A DNA stretch of 47,101 nucleotides, taken from an uncultured Microbulbifer sp. (GTDB lineage: Bacteria; Pseudomonadota; Gammaproteobacteria; Pseudomonadales; Cellvibrionaceae). The notes beneath the pieces were generated by a model. It saw only the letters and a program-made list of their open reading frames with translations, searched no databases and was not told where the DNA came from. The stretch covers positions 1-47,101 of the forward strand of contig NZ_CAJXKH010000017.1 of NCBI RefSeq assembly GCF_913055755.1, in the 5' to 3' direction. How positions within the stretch are numbered: position 1 is the first letter of the stretch; every line of letters begins with the position of its first letter. Made by a program: the position numbers and the translations under genes. This document shows positions 38,192-47,101 of this stretch, piece after piece.

Positions 38192-38545
38192 TCAGAGGGT
38201 GTGGGTGGGTCGGCTGGATTCTAGGGAGCCGGCGAGCAGGGTCTCGATCTTGGCCTGAGCCTGATTGTCCTTGTCACTGAACTGGATGCCGATACCGGGC
38301 GTGCGGTTGCCCTGGGCGCCGTTGGGGGTAATCCACACTACTTTGCCCGCCACCGGCAGCTTTTCCGGCTCCTCCATCAGGCTGAGCAACAGGAACACCT
38401 CGTCGCCGAGGTTGTAGCTTTTGTCGGTATTGATGAACAGACCGCCGTTTTTCACAAACGGCATATAGGCCGCGTAAAGTACCGACTTGTCCTGGATTTT
38501 CAGCGACAGAATACCGTTGCGTGCGCCGCCACCCATACCTTTCAT
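38192..38545 (-). CDS. pilZ: Type IV pilus PilZ protein
   Basis: A 117-residue single PilZ domain, the size of Pseudomonas PilZ (118), needed for type IV pilus assembly in that genus. NGILSLKIQDKSVLYAAYMPFVKNGGLFINT is the core. It lacks the RxxxR motif and the following D/NxSxxG motif that bind cyclic-di-GMP, as in the founding PilZ. The ATG at 38545 (GGGG ahead) is used; a TTG at 38560 is less likely. It is in its usual place between holB and tatD. Confidence 0.93.
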   Translation of the reverse strand: MKGMGGGARNGILSLKIQDKSVLYAAYMPFVKNGGLFINTDKSYNLGDEVFLLLSLMEEPEKLPVAGKVVWITPNGAQGNRTPGIGIQFSDKDNQAQAKIETLLAGSLESSRPTHTL

Positions 38546-38616
38546 ATTCGACCCCAACAAAATTCTCGTTATGGCGCTAAGTTACCTCTGACGCCATTGG
38601 CATGTCTACTGCACAT

Positions 38617-39657
38617 TCACCGGAACAGGTTGCTCCAGCGAATCATCAGCTCTTCCATCAGCAGCCGCCGGTTCGGATTGCTGTTACCCGTCAGCAACTG
38701 ACGGGCCCTGGTCAGCTGGTCATAAAACCCGAACAGCGGCCGCAGGCTTTCGGGCCCGGTACCGGGCAAGCGCTGCAGCAATCCAGCGACCCGCTGCTCA
38801 TTCAGCGTGTCGGTGCTGCGCGACTTGAGCATCTGGCCTACAAGGTTCTGCCAGAACTGCAGTAGCAGATTCAGGTCCACCGCGTCCCCCGGGCTATCCC
38901 ACTGCCCTGCCAGCGCCACCGCATTGGCCGATGACGCCGCCAGCGCAGCCAGATCGCCGAAGAACTGGTCGCGCACTTCCTGCACTTCCGGTTCCATCAG
39001 CGCCGCAGCCAGCAGCGGCGCGCCGCCAGCCAAAGCCAGCGCACTGCTGGCCGCCGGCCCCTCTACCCCGCTCTCGCCCAGCCAGCGCAGGGCCGCCTGC
39101 TGCGGCGGCACCGGAAAGGCGACGCTCTGGCAGCGGCTGCGGATAGTGGGCAGCAGCCCCGAGGGGCTATCGGTAACAAGCAGGAATACCACCGAGCCCG
39201 ATGGCTCCTCGAGGTTCTTAAGCAGCGCATTCGCCGCATTCACGTTCATGGATTCCGCCGGCGACAACCACACCACCCGTGCGCCCTCGCGCCCGCTGGT
39301 GCGGCCAACAAATTCACCCAGCTGGCGAATCTGCTCCACCTTGAGCGGGCCCTGTTCCTTCTCCGGCACCACCCGGATAAAGTCCGGGTGCGAACCGGCA
39401 ATCCGCAGCTGGCAGCCGCGACACTCACCACAGGCCAGTCCGTCGCGCGGCTGATCGCACAGCAGCAAGGCACTGAAGGCCTCCGCAAAACGGCGCTTGC
39501 CAAGTCCCGCCTGCCCGTTCAACAGTAGTGCATGGGGGCAGCGTCCCGCCGCCCATTGTGCGCCAAGTCGCTGCCACTGGTTCAGTTGCCAGGGCATGGG
39601 CGATGGAATCCGGACGCCGATGTCTCCTGCTTCGCGGGTATTCGCCACCTCAGCCAT
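38617..39657 (-). CDS. holB: DNA polymerase III delta-prime subunit
   Basis: HolB is part of the clamp-loader complex. The 346-residue AAA+ protein has a P-loop-like [17 protein letters not shown] and a zinc-binding cysteine group [16 protein letters not shown] (residues about 67-82). The sensor-1 region is [13 protein letters not shown] and SRC is the conserved arginine-finger stretch near residue 174. The start overlaps the end of tmk by eight bases, so translation is coupled. Fits E. coli HolB (334) in length. Confidence 0.94.
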   Translation of the reverse strand: MAEVANTREAGDIGVRIPSPMPWQLNQWQRLGAQWAAGRCPHALLLNGQAGLGKRRFAEAFSALLLCDQPRDGLACGECRGCQLRIAGSHPDFIRVVPEKEQGPLKVEQIRQLGEFVGRTSGREGARVVWLSPAESMNVNAANALLKNLEEPSGSVVFLLVTDSPSGLLPTIRSRCQSVAFPVPPQQAALRWLGESGVEGPAASSALALAGGAPLLAAALMEPEVQEVRDQFFGDLAALAASSANAVALAGQWDSPGDAVDLNLLLQFWQNLVGQMLKSRSTDTLNEQRVAGLLQRLPGTGPESLRPLFGFYDQLTRARQLLTGNSNPNRRLLMEELMIRWSNLFR

Positions 39658-40282
39658 GCAACAATCCCGTCAATTCCTTCGCCAGTTGCTGCTGCACATC
39701 CACCAGCGGCTGTGCAGCATCGATGATGGCATAGCGCTCCGGTGCCGCCAGCGCGCGCTCTCGGTAGGCTTCCCGCACCTTGCGGAAAAACGACAGCTGT
39801 TCACTTTCAAAGCGGTCCGCTTCACCGGTGGCGGCGGCCCGCTGCAAGCCGATTTCCGGATCCAGGTCGAGCAACAACACCTTGTCCGGACGCAGATCTT
39901 TCTGCACCGTCTGCTCGAGCTGGCTGATCAATGCCCGGTCGAGGCCGCGGCCGCCACCCTGGTAGGCGTATGTGGCATCGGTGAAGCGGTCACAGATCAC
40001 CCATTTGCCGCTTTCCAGCGCAGGCACTATCACCTCACGCAAATGTTGTGCCCGCGCAGCAAACACCATCAGCAATTCGGCGGTGGGATCGACATTTTCC
40101 GCGCGCTTCTGCAGCAGCAATTCGCGCAGCTGCTCCGCCAGCGGCGTACCACCGGGCTCCCGGGTCTGGACAAATTCCACCCCGTGGGAATCGAGCCACT
40201 GGATAACAAACTGCAGATTGGTGGATTTGCCCACCCCTTCCCCTCCTTCGAGGGTGATGAATTTACCTCTGGGCGATTGCAT
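39650..40282 (-). CDS. tmk: Thymidylate kinase
   Basis: Phosphorylates dTMP to dTDP. The 210-residue protein has P-loop GGEGVGKST (residues 13-21), the [12 protein letters not shown] nucleotide-specificity loop, [16 protein letters not shown] as the DR(Y/H)-like motif and LID residues [11 protein letters not shown]. It starts nine bases after mltG ends and overlaps holB. Position and length are standard. Confidence 0.96.
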   Translation of the reverse strand: MQSPRGKFITLEGGEGVGKSTNLQFVIQWLDSHGVEFVQTREPGGTPLAEQLRELLLQKRAENVDPTAELLMVFAARAQHLREVIVPALESGKWVICDRFTDATYAYQGGGRGLDRALISQLEQTVQKDLRPDKVLLLDLDPEIGLQRAAATGEADRFESEQLSFFRKVREAYRERALAAPERYAIIDAAQPLVDVQQQLAKELTGLLHG

Positions 40283-40291
40283 GATCGTCTC

Positions 40292-41392
40292 TTAATGTTG
40301 TTCTGCTTCGTCCGGCTGTACGGGACTTGAGCGGTAATCGGTACGGCGTTTCAGCTGGTATTCCCGCACCGCGCGGTTGTGCTCGGCCAGGGTAGCGGAG
40401 AAATGGTGTGAGCCGTCGCCCTTGGCCACAAAATACAGCGCATCGCCCTCTTTCGGGTGCAGGGCCGCGTGAATCGCCTCGCGCCCTGGCAAGGCAATCG
40501 GCGTGGGCGGCATGCCACCGACCATATAGGTATTGTACGGTGTCGCCTTGCGCAGGTCCGCCCGGCGAAGATTACCGTTGTATGCCTCGCCCATTCCGTA
40601 AATCACCGTGGGGTCGGTTTGCAGACGCATGCCTTTATCCAGGCGGCGCACAAACACCCCGGCAATTTCGTCCCGCTCCCAGGGCGCGCCGGTTTCCTTT
40701 TCCACCATGGAAGCCATGATCAGCGCATCGTAAGGTGTCTGGTAAGGCAAGCCCTGCTCGCGCCCTTCCCACTCCGCCTGCAAGATGTTTTGCATGCGCT
40801 CGTACGCCTGGCGCAACAGCTCGATTTCGGCAGTGCCAGAGCGGTATACATAGGTATCGGGGAAGATCCAGCCTTCCGGATTGCCACTGATTCCCAGTGC
40901 ACTGGCGGCGGCGCTTACGCTGTCACCGGCTTCCGTTGATGTGATCCGCTCCGCGGCACGCACCTGCTCCAGCGCCTGACGGAAAGTCCAGCCTTCGACA
41001 ATGGTCACCCGATAACTGGTGACATCTCCCCGGTGCAATCGCGCCACCAGGTCCATGGCGTTACTCCCGGCGGGAATGATGTACTCCCCGGGGTGAATGC
41101 TGCTCTGCTCCTTGATGCGGGCATAGAGCCGAATAATCCGCGGCGAACGCAACACCTCCTGGGACTCCAGGCGGTTGAGTACCCGGGACAGGTTACTGCC
41201 GGGCTCCACATCCATGCGCAGACCATCGGGCGCCACGGCGAGGGGTTGCACCAGGGATCGCTCGGCGATCCAGAGACCGCCGCCGATGGCCGCGAGGAAC
41301 GCGACAACGCAAATAAGGAATATTCCCCAAAAAGCGCCGCGGCGCGCGGGTTTTTTCCGCTGTTTTTTCTTGTTGGATTTATTGCTTGCCAC
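40292..41392 (-). CDS. mltG: Endolytic transglycosylase MltG
   Basis: An inner-membrane lytic transglycosylase that cuts nascent peptidoglycan strands. The 366-residue protein has a lysine/arginine-rich cytoplasmic tail (KSNKKKQRKKPARRG), one membrane span (about residues 22-45) and a LysM-like part. The catalytic domain has the active glutamate in SMVEKETG and the YNTYMVGGMPPTPIALPG block. It starts with GTG at 41392; the ribosome site is weak. It follows pabC by 30 bases, in the normal order. Confidence 0.94.
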   Translation of the reverse strand: MASNKSNKKKQRKKPARRGAFWGIFLICVVAFLAAIGGGLWIAERSLVQPLAVAPDGLRMDVEPGSNLSRVLNRLESQEVLRSPRIIRLYARIKEQSSIHPGEYIIPAGSNAMDLVARLHRGDVTSYRVTIVEGWTFRQALEQVRAAERITSTEAGDSVSAAASALGISGNPEGWIFPDTYVYRSGTAEIELLRQAYERMQNILQAEWEGREQGLPYQTPYDALIMASMVEKETGAPWERDEIAGVFVRRLDKGMRLQTDPTVIYGMGEAYNGNLRRADLRKATPYNTYMVGGMPPTPIALPGREAIHAALHPKEGDALYFVAKGDGSHHFSATLAEHNRAVREYQLKRRTDYRSSPVQPDEAEQH

Positions 41393-41422
41393 AATTACTT
41401 ACCACAAGTTCCTTACTACACG

Positions 41423-42220
41423 TTACTTCCACAATACATCTGCTATCCGTTTCTGGAGAGATGCGGTCTCGCGCCTGCGGGACCACGTCTGCGAACCCTC
41501 CAGGGAGACTACCGGAATTACGCCGCGCAGGCTGTTACATAATGCCACTTCTTCGGCGCGGCACAGCATTTCCAGGCTGACTGTGGCTTCAGCAATCGGC
41601 AGCCGCTGCAGCAGCCAGTCGCGCATCACCCCGCGCACGCCGTGCCGCTCCAGTTTCGGGGTCACCCAGCGGCCAGCACGCCACAACAGCAGATTACACC
41701 GCAGCGTCTCGATGACATTGCCATCCGCATCCAGCAGCAACCCCTCACGGCTGTCGCTTTCACCGCTTGCGGAGCCAGTGAGCTCCGCCGCAGCGCGTTG
41801 GTAGAACGCCCGATCCAGGGTTTTACAGCCGCGATGATTATCTTGCCCTCGGGGGAACGCGGTTGTGCACGGCACCAGAGACACACCATCTTGCCACAGG
41901 GTGCCCGGGTCAAATGGAACAACAGACAGATCCCACCCGGGCTGTCCAGCGCGACGCCCCAATCGCAGTCGCACCCTGCCGGCAGTGTGCCAGCCACTGC
42001 AGGTATTCGATAGGGACTGAATTACAGTTTCGATTGCCACAAGCGTCTCCGGTGCAATCGCGCTGCAGCGGAGCAGTCGCGCCCGGTGCAGGGACCAGAG
42101 AGGAATGCCATTCGCTTCGAGGCGCATGGTTTCCAGTGCACCTGGGCCAAAATCCGCATCTGCCGGTAGCTGATCGACCCGCTCGCGGTTGGCAAAATAG
42201 ATGGCTTGCGCTTGCTTCAT
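41423..42220 (-). CDS. pabC: Aminodeoxychorismate lyase
   Basis: PLP fold-type IV enzyme that makes p-aminobenzoate and pyruvate from aminodeoxychorismate; partner of PabB at 18.2 kb. The 265-residue protein has FGPGALETMRL near the start, RVRLRLGR, the PLP lysine in GCKTLDRAFYQRA and the glycine/asparagine region LLLDADGNVIETLRCNLLL. It is at its usual place between fabF and mltG. A long hairpin lies ahead (42238-42271). Confidence 0.94.
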   Translation of the reverse strand: MKQAQAIYFANRERVDQLPADADFGPGALETMRLEANGIPLWSLHRARLLRCSAIAPETLVAIETVIQSLSNTCSGWHTAGRVRLRLGRRAGQPGWDLSVVPFDPGTLWQDGVSLVPCTTAFPRGQDNHRGCKTLDRAFYQRAAAELTGSASGESDSREGLLLDADGNVIETLRCNLLLWRAGRWVTPKLERHGVRGVMRDWLLQRLPIAEATVSLEMLCRAEEVALCNSLRGVIPVVSLEGSQTWSRRRETASLQKRIADVLWK

Positions 42221-42237
42221 GGTGAGAAAGAGTTGAG

Positions 42238-42271
42238 AACCGCAATGATAGCGTGCGCTACCATTGCGGTT
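42238..42271. repeat. Long hairpin between fabF and pabC
   Basis: AACCGCAATG (42238-42247) pairs with CATTGCGGTT (42262-42271), then a mismatch, then TAGCG/CGCTA around TG. It fills half of the 64-base gap between the fabF stop and the pabC start. It has no T run, so 3'-end protection of the fabF message or attenuation of pabC is likelier than termination. Confidence 0.7.
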
Positions 42272-42284
42272 TGCGGGGAGCGGG

Positions 42285-43526
42285 TCAGACGCGCTTGAAA
42301 ATCAGCGACCCGTTGGTGCCACCAAACCCGAAGGAATTGGAGAGCACCGCGTCGATAGCGAGTTCCTGCGCGGTATGCGGCACCAGGTTGATACCAGCAC
42401 AGCTTTCATCGACGTTATCCAGGTTGATCGTGGGCGGTACCACTTGATCGCGCAGGGACATCACGGAAAAGATGGCCTCGATAGCGCCCGCCGCACCCAG
42501 CAGGTGTCCGGTCATGGACTTGGTGGAGCTGACCGCAAGCTTGTCCAGCGCGCCGTCGAATACCGAGCGCACCGCGGCCATTTCGGCCTTGTCTCCCAGC
42601 GGGGTGGAAGTGCCATGGGCGTTGATGTACTGGATGCCTTCCGCTGCCAGTTGCGCATCATTCAGCGCATTGCGCATGGACAGCGCCGCGCCAGCGCCAT
42701 CTTCCGGCGGAGAAGTCATGTGATGCGCGTCGCCGCTCATACCGAAACCAATCAGCTCCGCATAGATCTTGGCGCCACGCGCTTTCGCGTGTTCATATTC
42801 CTCGAGGACCAGTACGCCGGCACCCTCTCCGAGGACAAAGCCATCGCGATCGCGATCCCAGGGACGGCTGGCGGCCTGAGGGTCGTCATTGCGGGTGGAA
42901 AGCGCGCGCGCCGCGCAGAAGCCACCCAGACCCACAGGTGTGGTCACCATTTCCGCACCGCCGCAGACCATTACGTCCGCGTCACCGTATTGAATGGTAC
43001 GCAAGCCGAGGCCAACGGCGTGGGTACCGGTGGTGCAGGCAGTGGTGGTTGAAAGGTTCGGACCTTTCATGCCGTATTTGATCGATAGGTTACCGGACAC
43101 CATATTGATAATGGCGCCGGGTACAAAGAACGGAGAGACGCGACGCGGACCCTTTTCCGCAATCAACATTGCATTGTTTTCGATGGCCGCGATGCCCCCC
43201 ATGCCGGAGCCGATACAGGCACCCACACGCGCGGCATTGCTGTCATTGACCTCAAGCCCGCTGTCTTCCATTGCCTGGATACCGGCGCTCAGGCCGTACT
43301 GCAGGAACACATCCATCTTGCGCGCTTCTTTTTGCGCGAGATGGGGCTCAGGATCGAAATTCTTAACGGTTGCGGCAAAGCGCGTTGAAAAAGCTGAAAC
43401 ATCAAAAGTGTCGATATCTACGGCACCACTCTTGCCAGCAAGCAAAGCGGACCAGGTATCGTCAAGGGTATTGCCCAGCGGGCTCACTGTGCCCATACCG
43501 GTAATAACTACTCTTCTCCGCGACAC
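42285..43526 (-). CDS. fabF: 3-oxoacyl-ACP synthase II
   Basis: The condensing enzyme of fatty-acid elongation, using malonyl-ACP. The 413-residue protein has the catalytic Cys164 in [14 protein letters not shown] and the two histidines in [11 protein letters not shown] and [11 protein letters not shown], making the Cys-His-His triad. The glycine-rich [14 protein letters not shown] closes the fold. It starts with GTG at 43526, with GGGGGAGG five bases ahead. It follows acpP after a 168-base gap that holds a terminator-like hairpin. Confidence 0.96.
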   Translation of the reverse strand: MSRRRVVITGMGTVSPLGNTLDDTWSALLAGKSGAVDIDTFDVSAFSTRFAATVKNFDPEPHLAQKEARKMDVFLQYGLSAGIQAMEDSGLEVNDSNAARVGACIGSGMGGIAAIENNAMLIAEKGPRRVSPFFVPGAIINMVSGNLSIKYGMKGPNLSTTTACTTGTHAVGLGLRTIQYGDADVMVCGGAEMVTTPVGLGGFCAARALSTRNDDPQAASRPWDRDRDGFVLGEGAGVLVLEEYEHAKARGAKIYAELIGFGMSGDAHHMTSPPEDGAGAALSMRNALNDAQLAAEGIQYINAHGTSTPLGDKAEMAAVRSVFDGALDKLAVSSTKSMTGHLLGAAGAIEAIFSVMSLRDQVVPPTINLDNVDESCAGINLVPHTAQELAIDAVLSNSFGFGGTNGSLIFKRV

Positions 43527-43603
43527 TAGCGCCTCCCCCGAAATTCAGGATACCGATGACAATTAATGCGTCACCGGTCATTTTTCATCAATACAAAAAC
43601 ACG

Positions 43604-43636
43604 GAGAGCCGCGCTATGCAACATAGAACGGCTCTC
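43604..43636 (-). terminator. Terminator-like hairpin between acpP and fabF
   Basis: GAGAGCCG (43604-43611) pairs with CGGCTCTC (43629-43636), with an inner CTATG/CATAG stem and small internal loop. On the minus strand it is followed by CGTGTTTTTG. A leaky terminator here would keep acpP messages much more abundant than fabF. Confidence 0.65.
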
Positions 43637-43694
43637 GCAATACGTGTGTAACGGGTAAAAGTGATTACCCCTTACTTAAACTGCCCAGCGGCTA

Positions 43695-43931
43695 TCAACC
43701 AAGGTTCTGGTTGATGTAGTCGATGGCGAGCTGAACAGTTGTAATTTTCTCTGCTTCTTCGTCAGGGATTTCGGTTTCGAATTCCTCTTCCAAAGCCATT
43801 ACCAGCTCAACTGTGTCGAGGGAGTCAGCGCCGAGATCTTCAACAAAGGAGGCTTCAGGTTTTACATCTTCTTCCTTCACGCCCAGTTGTTCAGCAACGA
43901 TCTTTTTTACGCGCTCTTCAATGCTGCTCAT
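43695..43931 (-). CDS. acpP: Acyl carrier protein
   Basis: A 78-residue acidic four-helix protein carrying acyl chains on 4'-phosphopantetheine at Ser37 in [18 protein letters not shown]. Length and sequence are nearly those of E. coli AcpP. AGGAG is unusually far (12 bases) from the ATG. It has its own good promoter at 44048-44075 and a leaky terminator behind, consistent with very high expression. Confidence 0.98.
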   Translation of the reverse strand: MSSIEERVKKIVAEQLGVKEEDVKPEASFVEDLGADSLDTVELVMALEEEFETEIPDEEAEKITTVQLAIDYINQNLG

Positions 43932-44047
43932 GATTCAATTTAACTCCTAGTGGATAAAAATCTGTTTTGGTCACTGCCTAAAAAACATTCGCTTTAAGCT
44001 CCGGAGCAATGACCGCTTAACACAGCTTATGGTTAATGCGAGGCGGC

Positions 44048-44075
44048 ATTGTACCCTGATTTTTTCGGGATGTAA
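44048..44075 (-). promoter_or_regulatory. Candidate sigma-70 promoter of acpP
   Basis: On the minus strand TTACAT (44070-44075), 16 bases, then TACAAT (44048-44053). It is about 117 bases upstream of the acpP start, inside the 224-base fabG-acpP gap. Confidence 0.6.
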
Positions 44076-44137
44076 TGCACCGCACTTCACCAACGTCTGA
44101 ATGATGAAAATTTTCCTAATAATCAACAACTTATGAG

Positions 44138-44157
44138 GATTTTCCCGAAGGAAAATC
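44138..44157 (-). repeat. UUCG-loop hairpin at the fabG stop codon
   Basis: On the minus strand GATTTTCC, TTCG, GGAAAATC: an eight-base perfect stem with the very stable C(UUCG)G loop, which begins on the fabG stop codon. It has no T run after it, so it more likely protects the fabG 3' end or marks a processing point than terminates. Confidence 0.65.
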
Positions 44158-44911
44158 AGCCCATATACATGCCGCCGTTTACGTGAATGGTCTCACCGGT
44201 CACATAACCGCCGGCGTCACTGGCCAAAAATGCGACAACACTGGCAATCTCCTCCGGTGCCCCCAGGCGGGCGAGCGGAATCTTGCTCAGTAGCGCCTCG
44301 CGCTGCGCTTCCGGCAGGACCTTGGTCATGTCTGTATCGATAAAGCCCGGCGCTACCGTATTGACGGTAATGCCACGGGAGCCCACCTCTGCCGCCAGCG
44401 CCCGGGCAAAGCCGCCGACACCGGCCTTGGTTGCAGCGTAGTTGCTCTGGCCGGGATTGCCCATACTGCCGACAACGGAACTGATATTGATGATGCGGCC
44501 CCAGCGCGCCTTGGTCATGTCACGCAGGCAGCTCTTGGTCATGCGGTAAACAGCGGTCAGGTTGGTATCGATCACCGCCTCCCACTCGTCGTCTTTCATC
44601 CGCATCAGCAGATTGTCCTTGGTGATGCCGGCGTTGTTCACCAGGATCACCGGCGCACCGAACTCGGACTTGATGGAATCCAGCAGTGCGGAGATGCTAT
44701 CCGCACTGGTTACATCCAGCTCCCGACCGACGCCCTGGACGCCTTTCTCGGCAAACCGCGCAGAGATCTTCTCGGCGCCGGATGCACTGGTGGCGGTACC
44801 GACAACGGTGGCGCCCTGCGCCCCGAGCAGATCGGCGATTGCCGCGCCGATACCGCGGCTAGCGCCGGTAACCAGCGCTACCTTGCCTTCCAGTGATGTC
44901 TTCAGTGTCAT
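44156..44911 (-). CDS. fabG: 3-oxoacyl-ACP reductase
   Basis: NADPH-dependent reduction of 3-ketoacyl-ACP. The 251-residue short-chain dehydrogenase has TGASRGIG (residues about 16-23), LVNNAGIT and INISSVVGS. The active YAATKAG and the final GGMYMG are also typical of FabG. The ATG at 44911, with GGAG seven bases ahead, is preferred to TTG at 44923. It sits between fabD (65 bases) and acpP. Confidence 0.97.
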   Translation of the reverse strand: MTLKTSLEGKVALVTGASRGIGAAIADLLGAQGATVVGTATSASGAEKISARFAEKGVQGVGRELDVTSADSISALLDSIKSEFGAPVILVNNAGITKDNLLMRMKDDEWEAVIDTNLTAVYRMTKSCLRDMTKARWGRIINISSVVGSMGNPGQSNYAATKAGVGGFARALAAEVGSRGITVNTVAPGFIDTDMTKVLPEAQREALLSKIPLARLGAPEEIASVVAFLASDAGGYVTGETIHVNGGMYMG

Positions 44912-44976
44912 AGTTACTCCCAATCAGACACCTGTCGCAGCTGCCACAGGCGACCGTCTTTCAGTGTTGTGAATTG

Positions 44977-45921
<945 letters not shown>

Positions 45922-45973
45922 GGAACATCCTTCAACCAATTGAACTGAACCGGGACCGCTTCGTCAGACTCCG

Positions 45974-47008
45974 TCAGTCACATCCTGTCTGTTGTTGCGA
46001 CTGCAGCGCCATCGACCGGCCCACTCGCTCGGCCAGATCGGCTTCTGCACATTCCTTTGCGGTAATCAGAGCCCGGTAAAACGCCTCACTACTGGCGCCC
46101 CCATGACTCTTGATGACATTGCCTGCCAGCCCCAAAAAGTTGGCGCCATTATAGCGACCGGGTTCTAGCTGTGAGCGCCATTTTCGCAATAGATTTATGG
46201 CTAATTGGCCAAAAAAACGCTTGATCGGCGCCTTTTTGTCGATCGTAAACGTCTTTTGACCGATAAGTCGTATGACACCCTCTGCGGACTTCATCGCCAC
46301 ATTGCCCATCAGGCCGTTGCACACGACAACATCCACAACGCCCGCAAAGATATCGTGCCCCTCGACAAATCCCACATAATTCAGCGACGGGTCTGCACTC
46401 AGCAGCTTCCCCGCGCGGCGAATTTCTTCCGTTCCCTTATGTTCTTCCGCACCGATATTCAGCAGTGCAACCGAGACATCACGCTTCTCCGCGAAGACTT
46501 TCTGCGCCTCAACCCCCATACGGGCGAACAGCACCAGGTCCTCCGCACTGCAGTCGATGTTTGCCCCCAGGTCCAACAGAAAACAGCTGCCATCCGCGGT
46601 CGGCAGCGACTTGCCGAGCGCGGGCCGGCGCACACCTTCGACGGTACCGAGAATACTGCGCCCAAGCGCCAGCAATGCCCCGGTATTACCGGAAGTCACC
46701 ATGGCACTGCAGTCGCCATCGGCCACCGCCTGCAGGGCTCGGGCCATGGACGATTCGCGCTTGTGGCGCAGCGCCTGAACGGGATTACAGGCCTGGGTGA
46801 TGACCTGTTCGCAGTCGACGATCTCGAGGCGCGCACGCATGGAGTCAGACTGATTGGTCAGGAGGGGGTGAAGCTGGGAGCGCGGACCGAAGAGCTTGAG
46901 CTCAGCCGCGGGATAGCGGGAGAGAAATCTTATACAGGCCGGAACGACAGAGCGGGGACCTAAGTCCCCGCCCATCGCATCCACGGCCAATCGTAATTGG
47001 CTGGACAA
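45974..47008 (-). CDS. plsX: Phosphate acyltransferase PlsX
   Basis: Makes acyl-phosphate from acyl-ACP, the first step of membrane phospholipid synthesis with PlsY. The 344-residue protein starts RLAVDAMGGDLGP, the family signature, and has TSGNTGALLALG and NIGAEEHKGTEEIR. TTG at 47008 is the best start, three bases past the rpmF stop; no ATG lies before the signature. It is directly behind rpmF and ahead of fabD, with no fabH, as in Pseudomonas. Confidence 0.95.
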   Translation of the reverse strand: MSSQLRLAVDAMGGDLGPRSVVPACIRFLSRYPAAELKLFGPRSQLHPLLTNQSDSMRARLEIVDCEQVITQACNPVQALRHKRESSMARALQAVADGDCSAMVTSGNTGALLALGRSILGTVEGVRRPALGKSLPTADGSCFLLDLGANIDCSAEDLVLFARMGVEAQKVFAEKRDVSVALLNIGAEEHKGTEEIRRAGKLLSADPSLNYVGFVEGHDIFAGVVDVVVCNGLMGNVAMKSAEGVIRLIGQKTFTIDKKAPIKRFFGQLAINLLRKWRSQLEPGRYNGANFLGLAGNVIKSHGGASSEAFYRALITAKECAEADLAERVGRSMALQSQQQTGCD

Positions 47009-47011
47009 GGC

Positions 47012-47101
47012 TTACTCTTCTTCGGAAGAGTCGCCGCCGACATTGACCACTTTGCGACCGCGGTAGAAGCCATCTTTGGTCACGTGGTGACGGTGATGCT
47101 T
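47012..47101 (-). CDS. rpmF: Ribosomal protein L32, C-terminal part at window edge
   Basis: The last 29 residues of L32, a part of the 50S subunit, read KHHRHHVTKDGFYRGRKVVN and end VGGDSSEE before TAA at 47012-47014. The rest lies beyond the right edge; the family has about 57-60 residues. It precedes plsX as in most bacteria, linking ribosome and lipid synthesis. Its stop is three bases before the plsX start. Confidence 0.93.
   Translation of the reverse strand, partial: KHHRHHVTKDGFYRGRKVVNVGGDSSEEE

Overview
This window reads as a stretch of core chromosome from a marine-type gammaproteobacterium with moderately high GC. I see no CRISPR array, prophage, insertion sequence, rRNA or tRNA gene. 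The block rpmF-plsX-fabD-fabG-acpP-fabF-pabC-mltG-tmk-holB-pilZ-tatD, with no fabH between plsX and fabD, is the Pseudomonas/Cellvibrio arrangement. A long-form isocitrate lyase, malate synthase G, PpsR/PpsA and a large TonB-dependent receptor fit the same group. My best guess is a Cellvibrionales relative such as Microbulbifer; this is inferred from gene order and protein character, not measured.

Layout. Positions 1-12.6 kb form a two-carbon and fatty-acid node: malate synthase G (cut by the left edge), a LysR regulator, isocitrate lyase, acetate kinase, phosphotransacetylase, an acetyl-CoA hydrolase/transferase and a FadE-type acyl-CoA dehydrogenase. From 12.7 to 20 kb lie rraA, an L,D-transpeptidase, the divergent pair ppsA/ppsR, pabB and a 92-residue CxxC protein. 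From 20 to 23 kb lie cysB, a cytosolic 5'-nucleotidase and a TetR regulator overlapped with it.

From 22.9 to 31.2 kb is the most accessory-looking part: a TonB-dependent receptor, a PuuB-like FAD oxidoreductase, a divergent PuuA-like gamma-glutamyl-amine ligase, a sodium:alanine/glycine-type symporter with a large inserted loop, and a D-cysteine desulfhydrase-type PLP enzyme. A perfect inverted repeat with 21-bp arms sits between puuB and puuA, and a related half-site lies upstream of the receptor gene, so one regulator may link import and catabolism of an amine or amino acid. This is the best candidate here for an incompletely described system.

From 31.3 to 37.3 kb lie a solitary yajC, a very short AraC-type regulator bracketed by a 15-bp inverted repeat, a peroxiredoxin, a DUF2244 membrane protein, asnS, malate dehydrogenase and an all-alpha dUTPase. 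From 37.3 to 47.1 kb, all on the minus strand, is the fatty-acid, thymidylate, cell-wall and replication block, which leaves the window inside rpmF.

The left half as a whole suits growth on acetate and fatty acids: beta-oxidation (FadE), acetate activation (AckA/Pta), the glyoxylate bypass (AceA/GlcB) and gluconeogenesis (PpsA, tuned by PpsR). Several genes use GTG or TTG starts (ppsA, plsX, mdh, fabF, mltG, the 5'-nucleotidase, the TetR gene and the symporter); I chose these by Shine-Dalgarno position and family length.
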